A DNA stretch of 64,000 bases, taken from NCBI GenBank assembly GCA_963704075.1, contig CAVPGV010000007.1, forward strand, positions 42,123 through 106,122. Reading direction: 5' to 3'. Shown here piece by piece: positions 61,857-64,000 of the stretch (the stretch's first letter is position 1; each line of letters opens with the position of its first letter). The translations under genes and the position numbers were made by a program. This DNA comes from JADKAV01 sp963704075. Lineage in GTDB: Bacteria > Actinomycetota > Actinomycetes > S36-B12 > UBA10799. The notes beneath the pieces are model-generated. The model saw only the letters and a list, made by a program, of their open reading frames with translations. It was not told the origin of the DNA and did no database searches.

Positions 61857-63937
61857 TCAGCCGATCGCCGAGGAGCCTGACTGCCCGAGCTTCTCGTTGA
61901 GGTATTCGATCAACCGGCTCGACGCTTCGTCGCCGGCCGGGATCTCGTCGAGCGTCAGGTTCACGCTGTCCTGGCCCCAGGCGTTGATCGTGTCGCGCAA
62001 CTGACGCAGCGCTTTCTCCCCGGTCCGCGCAATCAGTCGCTTCTCGGCCCATTCCTGTTCGCGACGGCGCAGAGCCGATTCGATGAGATCGCGCTGTTCG
62101 GCCGAGGCGGGCAGGTTGTAGGTCTTCTCCAGCGCTTCCCGCAGGTCGATGCGGTAGTCGTGGGCGCGCAGCCGGAACTCTCCGGGTTTCGAGTCCATCC
62201 CGTTCAAGAGATCGACCAGTGCGATGACGAAACTGATGACCGGGTCGGAAGAGGGTTTCCTGGGGGACTCTCGGTGGTCGGGTGGCTGGCGGCCCGAACC
62301 ACCACGGACGTTGCACGACCATCTGGTAGGAGAACTTGTTGATCGGGTCGTCGTGGTGGTTGATCATGATGTGTCTGCTGGAACCGGCGCCCAATTCGCC
62401 GGCTTCGGACACGTTCTGTAACCGGCCGCCCGCTGCCATGCTCTCGGCTCCGCGCAACCACGCCTTCCACAAAGTGCTGCGGAACGGCACGCCGAGGTAC
62501 AGCCCGGACTCCAGACCCACCGCGTCGAAACGCGGCACTCCCAGCGGACCAGCGACGTCGGCGGCCACCTGTGCTCCGAGGCTCTCCCCGAACTGAACGA
62601 TGCGCGGGCGGTCCTCGGGGTTCACCTCGTCGATGCGGCTGCGTACCGCTTCGATCACCGCGGTCTGCAGTTCCACACCCTCGTTGGTCTTGTTGAGCGC
62701 CAGCGCACTGGGCACATAGGCGTATTGCGGGACCACGATCGCGCAGTTGCCGTGGCTGAGGTACTCGAGGGCTTCAGCCATGACGTAGTTGACGTATCCG
62801 ACCCCGGTTGGTGAAGCGATGCAGATGATGCTGCGGCGCAACCCCCCGGTGGCTTCCAGCTCGCGGACCGCCAGTTCGGCACGCTGCCGGACGGACCCCT
62901 CCCGCGGGACCACGATGCGGACCGGTTCATCGGCAGTACCGCCCATGACCTGTTCGATCTCCTGCGGGCTCAATCGCATCAGGACGAAGCGGCGTCCTTC
63001 CTTGCCGATCTCCTCGAACCCGATCTCGCTGGACGGACCGCACGAGACGAACGGTGAGAGTGGGCGGTTCTTCGTAGACCGGTTCCAGAGCCTGCGCTTT
63101 CTTCTCGGTCATGGTGCGCATCTGCCGGAGCGCGACGACGCCCAGACCGGCCATCGCGGTGAACATGACGCCGTGCCCGACGAACTCGCCGAACTCCCCG
63201 GTGTCCGCCCCCGCCACCGTGTTGACTCCACGGGTGACCAGTCGCGCCGCTGCCTGCTCCGTGGTGGCCAGGGCGGCCAGACCCACCGTCGAACCGGCCA
63301 CGGTCGCGCCCACCACCGCGGCGGTGCGCAGGCGCTTGGGCAACGGGGTTGAGCCCTTGGGCTTGTGTTCATGGCCCGTGACGTGTTCGGCGTTGTAGCG
63401 ACGGGCCCTGCGAAGCCGCCGCAGGTACGAGCCCCCGGCCATCGCCGCACCCATCGTCAAGTCCAGCGCCAGTGTCGTGCCCGGGGTGCGCTGCAGTTTG
63501 AGGACGTTGTGCGCCACCAGGTCGCTGACGGTCACCAGCCCGCCGGCCAGACCCACGACCGAGAGCAGTTTCGCCTCGGACCAGGCGATCCCGCCTTCGA
63601 GGCTCTGGGCGCTGGTCTCGCGCATCGACATCTCGCCGATCTTGCCGCCCACCGACGTCACTGCGGCCGCCACCAGGCGCGCGCGGGGCCCGGGTCGAGA
63701 CCCCGGGGTACCGGCTGCCGCGCTGGAGATCGTGGCCCAGGTCGTGGCGCCCAGGGCGTAGTACGCGGTGACGCTCACCCCGGTGACGCCGGCCTGCTGC
63801 ACGGGGGTACGCGGCAGCAGACCTCGCGAGTAGCTGGCAGAGGCTGCCCAGGCGGCCGTGATCACGCCGGCCCGTACGGCCTGATCGGTGGTGAAGTGGC
63901 GCAACAGGCCGCCCACCAGAGTCTTCGCCAGAGGCAT
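61857..63937 (-). pseudogene. Abhydrolase_9 family membrane hydrolase with two frame disruptions
   Basis: Membrane protein with a predicted cytoplasmic alpha/beta-hydrolase domain (Abhydrolase_9_N plus Abhydrolase_9), about 690 residues when joined. Several hydrophobic segments occupy the first 270 residues. The hydrolase part has CIASPTGVGYVNYVM and the nucleophile elbow FGESLGAQ. The frame changes at 63061 and about 62281. Removing one base at each restores EEPPLSPFVSCGPSSEIGFE and FGPPATDHRESPRKPSSDPV. Both are one-base insertions. ATG 63937 is favoured over 63946 because CACAAT lies seven bases upstream of it. The substrate is unknown; mycobacterial relatives are uncharacterised. Confidence 0.75.
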
Positions 63938-64000
63938 AGGGAACATTGTGTCGGGTTTCAGTGCCGAATCGCTGTCTTTGGCGCCGAGGGTTGAACAGTT

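Overview
The window is a piece of a high-GC actinobacterial chromosome. Three things point there: strong G/C bias at third codon positions with many GTG and TTG starts; actinobacterial marker genes (BldC, DUF3073, a PurS/PurQ/small-PurL FGAM synthase, a cytoplasmic SCP-like protein, an Rpf-type transglycosylase, a DtxR/IdeR-type iron box); and synteny of clpB, pyrE, a SpoU methyltransferase, dedA, fba and purA that I recall from mycobacteria. I cannot place it below class level. No rRNA, tRNA, CRISPR array, prophage or intact insertion sequence was seen.

Layout: 1-4.3 kb carries a frameshifted amidohydrolase, a frameshifted GNAT, an HDAC-like amidohydrolase and a DmpA-type peptidase. 4.4-10.1 kb holds clpB, a secreted endonuclease/phosphatase-family protein and a zinc-ribbon membrane protein. 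10.2-12.1 kb is an alkylation-repair operon (Ada/AraC/AlkA fusion plus Ogt). 12.1-13.8 kb is a minimal iron-uptake operon behind a predicted DtxR-type box. 14.3-17.6 kb is an ABC exporter. 17.6-26.8 kb holds an aminotransferase, SDR enzymes, pyrE, dedA, a SpoU methyltransferase, fba and a SulP transporter. 26.9-51.3 kb is the purine biosynthesis region (purA, D, B, C, S, Q, L, F, M). It is broken between purS and purQ by about 5.3 kb holding a flavin monooxygenase, an SDR, a truncated MFS transporter, a deazaflavin-type oxidoreductase, a GNAT and a universal stress protein. Further on come malic enzyme and a serine hydrolase. 51.4-53.8 kb has two collagen-like secreted paralogs wedged between purM and bldC/DUF3073. 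53.8-64 kb has thioredoxin, a gamma-glutamyltransferase, an Rpf-like protein, a DrrAB-type exporter with a possible iron box, an EAL remnant, a full PAS/GGDEF/EAL protein and an Abhydrolase_9 membrane hydrolase.

Three cross-cutting observations matter most. (1) A dispersed intergenic element of about 136 bp occurs three times (10.2, 41.6 and 48.6 kb) with fixed spacing of three GTGGGCA/TGCCCAC arms and a central 20-base block. It looks like an undescribed repeat or structured-RNA family. Two smaller repeat families also occur. (2) At least eighteen genes have a TANNNT hexamer ending 6-7 bases before the start codon, which predicts widespread leaderless transcription and helps fix starts. (3) Eleven single-base frame disruptions are all one-base insertions and cluster in patches. 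Sequencing or assembly error is the likeliest cause, so the genes marked frameshifted are probably intact in the organism.
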